A DNA stretch of 5,029 nucleotides from the NCBI GenBank assembly GCA_031260745.1, contig JAISKY010000026.1, positions 1-5,029 on the forward strand, in the 5' to 3' direction. The notes under the pieces were generated by a model. That model searched no databases, was not told the origin of the DNA, and saw only the letters and a list, made by a program, of their open reading frames with translations. This document shows positions 1-5,029 of this stretch, in pieces. Made by a program: the position numbers and the translations under genes. Source of the DNA: Oscillospiraceae bacterium. Lineage in GTDB: Bacteria; Bacillota; Clostridia; Oscillospirales; Oscillospiraceae. How positions within the stretch are numbered: position 1 is the stretch's first letter; the number at the start of each line of letters is the position of its first letter.

Positions 1-7
1 AAACCTT

Positions 8-41
8 AAAAAGTAACGGGGACGCGATATCGCGTCCCCGT
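8..41 (-). terminator. Rho-independent terminator after the DUF6273/SLH gene
   Basis: A perfect 26-nt palindrome at 16-41 (arms ACGGGGACGCGAT / ATCGCGTCCCCGT) gives a very stable GC-rich stem. Read on the minus strand it lies about 50 nt past the stop codon of the surface-protein gene and is followed by a short T run (bases 8-12). On the plus strand the following bases (CAGTTTGTC) are less T-rich, so it is best read as a minus-strand terminator. Confidence 0.8.
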
Positions 42-90
42 CAGTTTGTCAATTTACAGGAGAACCGTCAAGAGAACCGTACTTATTCCC

Positions 91-1452
91 CTATTTGCCT
101 AAATTCTCAACCATACGCACGGCGATAACGAGCGCCATCTCGCGAGTCGCTTGAGCGTAGCCCACAGCTTCATCTTCCTCGGTTAAGTTGCGCGGCTTGA
201 AGTTGAAACCTCCGGCGGCGTCATAGCCCTTGATTATTTCGTTCGACGTCATAAAATACACGCTCTCTCTTGCCCACGCGGAGATGTTCGCGTCGTCAAG
301 GAACAACGCGGGCATTGTGTACGGCAACGTAAACTCTCCGTCAGTTTCCAGCGTCCAACCCGCGAGTGTGGTGCGTTTGAATACCCTTGTAAGCATTGTA
401 GCCATTGTTTCGCGGTTGAGCAGAATATTAGGCTCGTATAAGTCGCGCTCTACGTTGTAGCCGTTCGTAACGCCGATGTTGAACGCTTTAAGTATCTCAA
501 TGTCGTTAGTATCCTTGAACGGATTGTTGATTACGGGTAATGCCGCGGTTCCGGCGAGGTTTTCATAGGTTTTGACGCAGACCGCCGCGAACTCTCCGCG
601 CGTAATCGGCTTAGTCAAATCCGCGCCTTTGAGAATGTCGGGGATTAACCCAAGCTCGTCCGCTTTTTCGAGTTCCGGAGTTGCCCATTCGGAAGCGTTG
701 CCTACGGAAGAAGCCTTAATATTGACCCATATCGCGGGACGCAGACCGCCAAGCGGCTCAAATATTTCATTGTTCCTGTCGAGTGAACCGTTGTAATTTA
801 CGCACGCTACTCTGCCGGATTCGGGACCGGACGTACGCAGCCACCACCAGTCAGTATAACCTACATAAGATGACAGTTCGCCTATCGCTTCGTCGTATGT
901 GACTTTATAATACCAGTTTTCACTAACGCTTTTATCGGCAAGCGCTTTTGCTAACGCGCTGTATTGCGCTTCGGTGGCGTTATACTCCGCCTCGCGTGAG
1001 CCGTCGTTTGAAAAGTATTTGTTCGCCTCGTCATAGGAGAGTAGAAAAACCTTGTCCTTTGTGTTAACGCCGCCGCCAACTCCGGTATTGGGATTTGCTT
1101 TGTTTTCAATATCCGTTTCGAGAATAGCGGCTCTTTGCGAATCACTAAAAACGCTGTTATAGAACTCGTCGTTCAGCCATTTTCTGATGGAACTGTTTTC
1201 CCATATTGTTTCTTCGTTTTTGGAGTTATACGCCCAAAATCCAATTAATTCCGTAGGTATCAGCAACGCTTTTCCCGCGGTTGAGTCAATTTCAAGGACT
1301 TGCCATTCAATCGGTTTCCCGAAAAATGTGCCGAAGTCGGCGGTATCGCCGACTTTGCTTACTTCCGAAATATCCGCCGCCATAGCGCACATCGGGATAA
1401 GCGACAGACACAGTATCAGCGCGAGCGCGAGTGTGAAAATACGTTTTTTCAT
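91..1452 (-). CDS. Secreted DUF6273 domain protein with SLH repeats
   Basis: The 453-residue product is probably an exported, wall-associated protein. Residues 1-25 form a Sec signal peptide: KKR, a hydrophobic core, then an AMA|AD cleavage site. No lipobox is visible. Residues about 36-245 match DUF6273, with the typical blocks IRKWLNDEFYNSVF (89-102), DKVFLLSYDEANKYF (133-147), WWLRTSG (203-209) and GGLRPAIWVN (235-244). I recall this domain as having a C-type lectin or FGE-sulfatase-like fold; that is not shown here. Three SLH-like repeats follow (about 256-300, 309-360 and 383-452), each with a TRGE/NRETM/TREMA-type motif, suggesting anchoring to a pyruvylated secondary cell wall polymer. 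The ATG start follows GGAGG at 1463-1467 with 10 nt spacing, and the signal peptide begins right there. Stop is TAG. It has its own promoter and terminator. The ligand or enzymatic role of the DUF6273 part is unknown. Confidence 0.9.
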   Translation of the reverse strand: MKKRIFTLALALILCLSLIPMCAMAADISEVSKVGDTADFGTFFGKPIEWQVLEIDSTAGKALLIPTELIGFWAYNSKNEETIWENSSIRKWLNDEFYNSVFSDSQRAAILETDIENKANPNTGVGGGVNTKDKVFLLSYDEANKYFSNDGSREAEYNATEAQYSALAKALADKSVSENWYYKVTYDEAIGELSSYVGYTDWWWLRTSGPESGRVACVNYNGSLDRNNEIFEPLGGLRPAIWVNIKASSVGNASEWATPELEKADELGLIPDILKGADLTKPITRGEFAAVCVKTYENLAGTAALPVINNPFKDTNDIEILKAFNIGVTNGYNVERDLYEPNILLNRETMATMLTRVFKRTTLAGWTLETDGEFTLPYTMPALFLDDANISAWARESVYFMTSNEIIKGYDAAGGFNFKPRNLTEEDEAVGYAQATREMALVIAVRMVENLGK

Positions 1453-1485
1453 CGGGTACTTTCCTCCGTAATTTTAGTTTTTTTA

Positions 1486-1574
1486 CTCCCCCAGTCGCCC
1501 GCGGGCGACAGCCCCCTCAAAGAGGGAGCCTTGCCCCCCTCTCGGAGGGGGGTGGCGCGGAGCGTCGGGGGGAG
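1486..1574. repeat. GC-rich folded palindromic repeat in the gene leader
   Basis: An 89-nt, strongly GC-rich block unlike its surroundings. CTCCCCC (1486-1492) pairs with GGGGGAG (1568-1574) as an outer stem. Inside are a perfect 16-nt palindrome (1494-1509), a hairpin CCCTC-AAA-GAGGG (1514-1526), an 8-bp hairpin CCCCCCTC-TCG-GAGGGGGG (1534-1552) and a weak CGC-GGA-GCG hairpin (1556-1564). The 12-nt word GGGAGCCTTGCC occurs at 1524-1535 and again at 1570-1581. No T run follows the structure on either strand, so it is not a normal terminator. It resembles dispersed GC-rich palindromic elements that I recall from gut Clostridia. Only one copy is in this window, so its dispersal is inferred. Open frames across it are artefacts. 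Confidence 0.65.
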
Positions 1575-1633
1575 CCTTGCCGCGCTCAAAGAAACACAAA
1601 GTATCGCGGATTACTATTGGTTTTGTACACTCC

Positions 1634-1654
1634 TTTACTAAATATTTTGGTAAA
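1634..1654. promoter_or_regulatory. Near-palindrome at predicted transcription start (possible operator)
   Basis: TTTACTAAA (1634-1642) and TTTGGTAAA (1646-1654) form a 21-bp dyad around a TAT centre with one mismatched pair (1639/1649). It sits just downstream of the -10 box at 1658-1663 and covers the predicted start of the surface-protein transcript (about 1651). This is a typical place for a repressor site. No regulator is encoded in the window and I do not recognise the motif. Confidence 0.35.
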
Positions 1655-1657
1655 ATT

Positions 1658-1686
1658 AGTGTATCATACGTGTACCGTGTTGTCAA
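1658..1686 (-). promoter_or_regulatory. Promoter of the DUF6273/SLH gene
   Basis: On the minus strand a consensus -35 TTGACA (1681-1686) is separated by exactly 17 nt from TACACT (1658-1663). TGA directly precedes the -10 box, giving an extended -10. Transcription would begin near 1651, leaving a leader of about 200 nt that contains the GC-rich repeat. Confidence 0.75.
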
Positions 1687-1728
1687 GAATAAAATACGGG
1701 AGCGAATGGATATTCGTTCCCGTATTTT
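1687..1728 (-). terminator. Terminator of purA, possibly bidirectional
   Basis: Seven bases after the purA stop, a 17-position stem with a GGAT loop (1708-1711) pairs 1691-1707 with 1712-1728. The only non-Watson-Crick pair is 1702/1717. On the minus strand the stem ends in TTTT and continues ATTC. On the plus strand it ends in TTTTT, and the odd pair would be a G-U wobble, so it could work both ways. It ends next to the -35 box of the following promoter. Confidence 0.8.
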
Positions 1729-1735
1729 TCGGCGT

Positions 1736-2944
1736 TTACATCCGGTCAATTACGTCGGCGCGGGCGGGTCCGTTGCCTATGTAGCGGATTGGTACGTTAA
1801 GCTCGCTCTCAATGAACTCTACGTAGTCTTTCGCCTCCGAGGGCAGTTCCGCATACGTCCTGCATTTCGACGTATCGGACAGCCAGCCCTTGAAAATCTT
1901 GTACACAGGTTCCGTACTGTCGGTAGTGTAGTGAGTGCAAACTTTAATCTCGCGCAGTTCGTCCAGTTTGTCCATTTTCGTCAGCGCGAGTGCGTCAAAC
2001 CCGTTAATCTTTGTCGCGAACTTCAAGCTCGGAATATCGAGCCAGCCGAGCCTGCGTGAGCGTCCCGTCCTCGCGCCGTACTCGTCGTCGGGGTTCTCTC
2101 CGGTGCCGCGAAGCGGCACGGATTCCGCGTCGGACATCTCCGTCGGAAACGAGCCGTCGCCGACCGCGCTGGTAAACGCCTTGACAACTCCGATAATGCG
2201 GCTTATCAGCTTAGGCGAGAATCCGCCGCTAACCGCCGCGTACGCCGCCGTAGTGTGCGAGCCCGTTACGTACGGGTATATGCCGAGGTCAATATCTTTC
2301 AGCAGCGCGAGCTGACCCTCAAACATCAGATTCTTTCCGCCGTCAATCTGAGCGTGAACCATCTCCAGCGGGTCAACCAACATCGGTACGAGCCGCTTCG
2401 CCCACGTTTCCAGTTTCTCTCGCGGTATGTCATAGTTCAGGTTCGGAGCTAACCCCGCGACTTTCGCGCTGTCGATGATACGCTCAAGCTCGTCAAGGTC
2501 GCGCAAATCGCCCGCTCTGGGGTTTTTGCGAAGTATTTTGAACGCGTACGCCTGACCGACGCCGCGCTTAGTCGTGCCGATACCGCCGTTTTCCTCCATC
2601 GCCGCGTCAAGCTCCAAATGGTAAGGCAAAATCAAATGCGCGCGCTCCGAAAGGTACAGCAAAGAGGTATCAACTCCGGCGGCTTCAATCGCGTCAAGCT
2701 CCTCAATAAGAGAGTCGGGGTTTACGACGGTTCCCGTACCGATAAGGTTAATCACTCCGGGAGTAAAAACTCCGCACGGGACAATGTGCATTTTGAATAT
2801 ACCGTAATCGTTAATTACCGTATGTCCGGCGTTATCGCCGCCCTGAAAGCGCGATACGAAGTCAACGTCCTTGGCAAGGTAGTCAACCATTTTGCCCTTG
2901 CCCTCGTCACCGTACTGGGAACCGACCAAAACTGTTATCGCCAT
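1736..2944 (-). CDS. purA: Adenylosuccinate synthetase
   Basis: Joins IMP and aspartate using GTP to form adenylosuccinate, the first committed step from IMP to AMP in the cytoplasm. The 402-residue product begins with the GTP-binding GSQYGDEGKGK loop (8-18), including the catalytic aspartate D13. QGGDNAGHTV (34-43) carries the catalytic His41, at the same position as in the E. coli enzyme. IGTTKRGVG (122-130), ARTGRSRRLGWLD (291-303), TKMD (322-325, guanine binding) and GPARAD (392-397) are also family blocks. The usual FEGAQGTLLD segment reads FEGQLALLKD (208-217), so the glutamine that contacts IMP in E. coli is not in its normal place. I recall similar EGQLG-type variants in Clostridia, so this is probably a divergent subfamily and not a defect. 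It is shorter than the E. coli protein (432), mainly in two loops. The ATG at 2944 is chosen over a TTG at 2962 because the TTG overlaps the ribosome binding site. Stop is TAA. Confidence 0.95.
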   Translation of the reverse strand: MAITVLVGSQYGDEGKGKMVDYLAKDVDFVSRFQGGDNAGHTVINDYGIFKMHIVPCGVFTPGVINLIGTGTVVNPDSLIEELDAIEAAGVDTSLLYLSERAHLILPYHLELDAAMEENGGIGTTKRGVGQAYAFKILRKNPRAGDLRDLDELERIIDSAKVAGLAPNLNYDIPREKLETWAKRLVPMLVDPLEMVHAQIDGGKNLMFEGQLALLKDIDLGIYPYVTGSHTTAAYAAVSGGFSPKLISRIIGVVKAFTSAVGDGSFPTEMSDAESVPLRGTGENPDDEYGARTGRSRRLGWLDIPSLKFATKINGFDALALTKMDKLDELREIKVCTHYTTDSTEPVYKIFKGWLSDTSKCRTYAELPSEAKDYVEFIESELNVPIRYIGNGPARADVIDRM

Positions 2945-2954
2945 TGTATATTTT

Positions 2955-2960
2955 ACCTCC
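2955..2960 (-). promoter_or_regulatory. purA ribosome binding site
   Basis: GGAGGT on the minus strand lies 10 nt upstream of the ATG at 2944. It overlaps the in-frame TTG at 2960-2962, which rules that codon out as the start and fixes the N terminus at MAITVLVG. Confidence 0.8.
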
Positions 2961-2980
2961 AAATAGTGTAAACTAACAAA

Positions 2981-2986
2981 TATAAT
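2981..2986 (+). promoter_or_regulatory. Possible -10 box of the DUF2508 gene
   Basis: A consensus TATAAT lies 23 nt before the ATG at 3010, which would give a leader of only about 15-20 nt. No convincing -35 box is present at 16-18 nt spacing and there is no TG extension, so promoter strength is uncertain. The only purA-directed candidate in the same gap (TTCGCT, 16 nt, TATATT on the minus strand) is also weak. Confidence 0.4.
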
Positions 2987-3009
2987 CTTTCCATACGGGG
3001 AGCGAATTT

Positions 3010-3216
3010 ATGTCCGCGAAACCAACAAATGAAAAGTCCGACAAACTCCTTGCGGAGCTTAAAACCATACGCTCGGAGCTTAACTCGGCGTACGCCGACT
3101 TTAACCGCTCGACCGACGCCGATATGACGGACGCCGCAGTATACGCGCTAAGCGGTCTGAACAGCCGCTATGGATTTATAATACGTCAGATAAAAGAGCT
3201 TAATTCCTTATCTTGA
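3010..3216 (+). CDS. DUF2508 (YaaL-like) small protein
   Basis: A 68-residue, soluble, charged and probably mostly helical protein. Residues 12-64 fit the DUF2508 pattern: an N-terminal helix (LLAELKTIRSELNSAYADF), then D-A-D-M-T-D-A-A-V-Y (36-45), then a helix with SRYGFIIRQIKE (52-63). The family includes B. subtilis YaaL, encoded between recR and bofA, whose function is not known to me. Here that context is missing: the gene stands alone, divergent from purA and convergent with the radical SAM gene. GGGGAG (2997-3002) lies 7 nt before the ATG. Stop is TGA. It is the only plus-strand gene, and a perfect minus-strand promoter sits just past its 3' end, so antisense transcription across it is likely. 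Identification is by remembered family pattern. Confidence 0.75.
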   Translation: MSAKPTNEKSDKLLAELKTIRSELNSAYADFNRSTDADMTDAAVYALSGLNSRYGFIIRQIKELNSLS

Positions 3217-3217
3217 C

Positions 3218-3252
3218 GCAGTTCACACGCTCCGCGGACACAGCGTAACTGC
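3218..3252. other. Inverted repeat between the DUF2508 stop and the leftward promoter
   Basis: GCAGTT (3218-3223) and ACGCT (3227-3231) pair with AGCGT (3242-3246) and AACTGC (3247-3252), leaving a CAC bulge and a 10-nt loop. It starts one base after the DUF2508 stop codon and reaches almost to the -10 box of the minus-strand promoter, spanning its predicted start (about 3247). It could be a stable 5' end of the minus-strand RNA, an operator, or a weak terminator for the plus-strand gene (followed by TATTATAT rather than a T run). Confidence 0.4.
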
Positions 3253-3253
3253 T

Positions 3254-3282
3254 ATTATATAACAACAACGCGCCTTTGTCAA
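3254..3282 (-). promoter_or_regulatory. Perfect consensus promoter pointing toward purA
   Basis: On the minus strand TTGACA (3277-3282) and TATAAT (3254-3259) are both exact consensus boxes with the optimal 17-nt spacing. The predicted start is near 3247. The first sense gene downstream is purA at 2944, about 300 nt away, with the DUF2508 gene lying in between on the opposite strand. It is the best candidate promoter for purA, or else it makes an antisense RNA. Confidence 0.8.
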
Positions 3283-3319
3283 GCATTTTTGCTCCGCCCC
3301 GCGCTTATTGACAGTCCTA

Positions 3320-3335
3320 TTTTGACATTTTGACA
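3320..3335. repeat. Tandem TTTTGACA repeat upstream of the leftward promoter
   Basis: TTTTGACA occurs twice head-to-tail (3320-3327 and 3328-3335), and a third TTGACA lies at 3308-3313. On the plus strand none has a -10 box at proper spacing, so they are not plus-strand promoters. Seen from the minus strand they are TGTCAA words placed roughly 60-90 bp upstream of the predicted start at 3247, where an activator might bind. Confidence 0.35.
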
Positions 3336-3345
3336 CAACGCAAAT

Positions 3346-3377
3346 AAGAGGCGGCGAAAGATTTTTCGCCGCCTCTT
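3346..3377. terminator. Bidirectional terminator between convergent genes
   Basis: A perfect 14-bp stem (AAGAGGCGGCGAAA at 3346-3359 with its complement at 3364-3377) has a GATT loop. It lies 23 bases past the radical SAM stop codon and 130 bases past the DUF2508 stop. TTTGTTAAT follows on the plus side. On the minus strand CTTATTTG follows. It should end both messages and shield the leftward promoter from read-through. Confidence 0.85.
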
Positions 3378-3400
3378 TGTTAATATACTTTATCGGCGCG

Positions 3401-4828
3401 TCACTGTTTATCGGCGTTACGCAAATCCGGAAGTTCGCGGCGTAAACGGCGTCGTACGCTTTTCTGCCAGAGGTACTCGCCGATAAATAACCGATGCTCA
3501 ATTCCGGTACGCTTAAACCACGCCTTAATCAGATTCCTGCGCGAGTAAATACGGCGGCTCGCGCGGATAATCTCAAGCTGAAGCTCGGCGGGCGTCATAT
3601 TCGCGGGGCGGTGTACTACGCTTCCGTTGTACTTCGACCAGTCGCGGTGAAGCAGACGCTCCTTCATAGTATCATACGCCGGAGTTCCGGGAACAAAGTA
3701 CATTGACTGTAACAATACGCCTTTTATACGGTACTGTTTCACAAATTCCGCGAGCCGCTTGCCGATTCCTTTAGTATGACTGTCCGCGCCGAGTATAAAC
3801 AGCCCGCGAACTCCCAAACCGTGACTTTGAATATTCTCAATTGAGCGGACTATTTCCTCGCGGGTTCCCGACTTGTTGTACAACTCGAAACTTTCGTTTT
3901 CGAGGAACTCAATACCCACCGCGAGTTCGGTGAAGCCCGCGAGTTTCAGCAAGTCAAGCATTTCATCGTCAAACCCGACCTCGAACCTCGCCTGAACGGT
4001 GAAATTATAGCTGAACCTAGCGGCGGCAATCGCTTTTAGTATCGTAACCGCCCATTTGCGGTCAGCGAAGAAGTTATCGTCGGTAAGCCACAACATTTTC
4101 ATTTTGCGTTTAGGATTCGCGGCGTCGTGGAAGTCAATCGCCTGCCGAATGTCATTCAGTACGCTATCGACGGAACGCGTACGCACTCTATTCCCAAAAT
4201 GCCGGACTACGGCGCAGTAATCGCAGTTATGCGGACAACCTCTGGAGGCGTGAACCTGCGGCCACAGCGTATTATGTCCCGCCATTTTGCGGTAGTTGTA
4301 TAGCAACTGACTGTCCGGAACGGTATCAAAGCGTTCGGGAGGACGGCGGCTGCCGGTACTAATAAGTTTCCCGCCGTCAAGATAAGCGATACCGGGAAAC
4401 TTAACGGGATTGCCGAATTTCAGCGCGTACAGAAAATCAAGAATAGATTCGTCACACTCTCCGAGCAATACGTAGTCGCAAGAGTTAATCGCCTCCGGGT
4501 AAGTCATAGACGCGTGCAGTCCGCCCATAACCACCATCGCGTTGGAGTGGTCTTTAATAAACTTCGCAAGCTCATAACCTCGCGTAGCCGCGAACGTAAA
4601 GATACCGATAAAAATTACATCGGCGTCAAATACGTCGTCCCATAGGATTTTTGAGATTGACTCGCTGTACATAAGCGTATCGACGACTCGTTCCTTAACA
4701 ATAGTCGTAAGCGTAAGCATACCGACCGACGGATTACGTATGGTTTCCTCGTATACAAATAAATTGCGAAGCCCCGGCTTGTACGGAGGATTGCCGGGTT
4801 CGATAAACCTTATTTTATCAATTTTCAT
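3401..4828 (-). CDS. Cobalamin-binding-type radical SAM protein (class B-like)
   Basis: A 475-residue cytoplasmic protein. Residues about 1-150 resemble the B12-binding Rossmann-like domain of BchE/HpnP-type enzymes, with VIFIGIFTF (71-79), VVMGGLHAS (99-107) and CDYVLLGECDES (117-128); no DxHxxG motif is seen. The radical SAM core starts near 190, and SRGCPHNCDYC supplies C198, C202 and C205 (CX3CX2C) for the 4Fe-4S cluster. Further family blocks are LTDDNFFAD (248-256), GIEFLE (305-310), GLFILGADSH (342-351) and FVPGTPAYD (378-386). The C-terminal part (about 400-460) resembles the tail of DUF4070/HpnP-like members and is very basic. Such proteins do radical chemistry, often methylation or ring rearrangement, on lipids, tetrapyrroles, antibiotics and others. 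No biosynthetic partner is in the window, so the substrate cannot be named. The ATG start lies 8 nt after a perfect AAGGAGGT; stop is TGA. It has its own promoter. Confidence 0.9.
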   Translation of the reverse strand: MKIDKIRFIEPGNPPYKPGLRNLFVYEETIRNPSVGMLTLTTIVKERVVDTLMYSESISKILWDDVFDADVIFIGIFTFAATRGYELAKFIKDHSNAMVVMGGLHASMTYPEAINSCDYVLLGECDESILDFLYALKFGNPVKFPGIAYLDGGKLISTGSRRPPERFDTVPDSQLLYNYRKMAGHNTLWPQVHASRGCPHNCDYCAVVRHFGNRVRTRSVDSVLNDIRQAIDFHDAANPKRKMKMLWLTDDNFFADRKWAVTILKAIAAARFSYNFTVQARFEVGFDDEMLDLLKLAGFTELAVGIEFLENESFELYNKSGTREEIVRSIENIQSHGLGVRGLFILGADSHTKGIGKRLAEFVKQYRIKGVLLQSMYFVPGTPAYDTMKERLLHRDWSKYNGSVVHRPANMTPAELQLEIIRASRRIYSRRNLIKAWFKRTGIEHRLFIGEYLWQKSVRRRLRRELPDLRNADKQ

Positions 4829-4836
4829 ACGGCGTT

Positions 4837-4844
4837 ACCTCCTT
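4837..4844 (-). promoter_or_regulatory. Strong ribosome binding site of the radical SAM gene
   Basis: AAGGAGGT on the minus strand is fully complementary to the 16S rRNA 3' end and lies 8 nt before the ATG at 4828. This makes it the strongest translation signal in the window and fixes the start. Confidence 0.85.
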
Positions 4845-4882
4845 AAAAATATAGAAAATAACAACATTCGCAACATACTCTT

Positions 4883-4911
4883 ATTGTAACACACAATAGA
4901 GGCGATTGCAA
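4883..4911 (-). promoter_or_regulatory. Promoter of the radical SAM gene
   Basis: On the minus strand TTGCAA (4906-4911) is followed after 17 nt by TACAAT (4883-4888), with TGT just before the -10 box as an extended -10. Transcription would begin near 4876, giving a leader of about 48 nt with no obvious riboswitch or terminator fold. Confidence 0.65.
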
Positions 4912-4924
4912 TATTTTTTGCAAT
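4905..4924. promoter_or_regulatory. Palindrome overlapping the -35 box (possible operator)
   Basis: ATTGCAA (4905-4911) and TTGCAAT (4918-4924) form a perfect 7+7 bp dyad with a 6-bp AT spacer. One arm contains the -35 box of the radical SAM promoter, so a dimeric regulator bound here would compete with RNA polymerase. The dyad is AT-rich and no T run favours a terminator. The remaining bases to 5029 are AT-rich with no gene I can support. Confidence 0.4.
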
Positions 4925-5029
4925 TTCTTTCGGTTACTAAATAAATTACAAAGCAACGACAAGCAGCTTGGGTCTGACAATTAGCCTGTAACGATACCAA
5001 AACCTCTGAAAATTTGATTCATTGTGCAA

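Noticed and set aside
60..80. Direct repeat GAGAACCGT at 60-68 and 72-80
   Set aside because: Only two 9-base copies lie past a stop codon, with no structure or role apparent.
1453..1650. Riboswitch in the long leader of the surface-protein gene
   Set aside because: No known aptamer core is recognised. The leader's structure is explained by the GC-rich repeat, and no terminator or sequestering pair with the ribosome binding site is evident.
1483..1749. Proline/arginine/glycine-rich open frames across the GC-rich repeat on both strands
   Set aside because: The frames are created by the palindromic repeat, contain low-complexity peptides, have no ribosome binding sites and overlap promoter and terminator signals.
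2995..3007. Similarity of ATACGGGGAGCGAAT before the DUF2508 gene to AATACGGGAGCGAAT in the purA terminator (1693-1707)
   Set aside because: It needs a one-base gap, one copy is explained by a ribosome binding site and the other by a terminator stem, and no further matching flanks are seen. Probably coincidence.
3223..3501. 92-residue minus-strand open frame between the radical SAM gene and the DUF2508 gene
   Set aside because: It overlaps the end of the radical SAM gene in another frame, runs through the terminator and the consensus promoter, and resembles no family.
4946..5029. Minus-strand frame open from the window edge to a TAA at 4946 (27 residues), possibly the end of an upstream gene
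   Set aside because: A 27-codon open stretch is expected by chance fairly often. It uses AGG, AGA and CTA codons unlike the neighbouring genes and shows no recognisable domain. A partial gene cannot be excluded without the flanking sequence.

Overview
The window looks like chromosomal DNA of a Bacillota (Firmicutes) bacterium, most likely an anaerobic, Clostridia-type organism. The clues are strong AGGAGG-type ribosome binding sites, consensus sigma-A-like promoters, a DUF2508 (YaaL-like) small protein, a secreted DUF6273 protein with S-layer homology (SLH) repeats, and a GC-rich folded intergenic repeat of a kind I associate with gut Clostridia. Taxonomy is inferred from these features and cannot be fixed further from the sequence alone.

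Layout from left to right. Bases 1-90 hold the terminator of the first gene. Bases 91-1452 (minus) encode an exported DUF6273 plus SLH surface protein. Its leader, about 200 nt long (1453 to about 1651), carries a GC-rich multi-hairpin repeat (1486-1574), a near-palindrome at the predicted transcription start, and a clear promoter (1658-1686). The purA terminator (1687-1728) abuts that promoter. Bases 1736-2944 (minus) encode adenylosuccinate synthetase of a sequence-divergent bacterial type. Bases 3010-3216 (plus) encode a 68-residue DUF2508 protein, the only plus-strand gene. Bases 3217-3400 hold a perfect consensus promoter pointing left, direct TTTTGACA repeats and a strong bidirectional terminator. 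Bases 3401-4828 (minus) encode a cobalamin-binding-type radical SAM protein of unknown substrate. Bases 4845-5029 hold its promoter with an overlapping 7+7 bp palindrome and then AT-rich DNA with no gene I can support.

The genes look like separate transcription units rather than one operon, because each minus-strand gene has its own terminator and a promoter candidate. The most notable architecture is at purA. The only excellent promoter upstream of it lies beyond the DUF2508 gene, so the predicted purA message would begin with about 300 nt that are antisense to that gene. I see no defence, mobile or CRISPR system, and nothing that amounts to a new multi-gene system. The items worth a second look are mainly regulatory.
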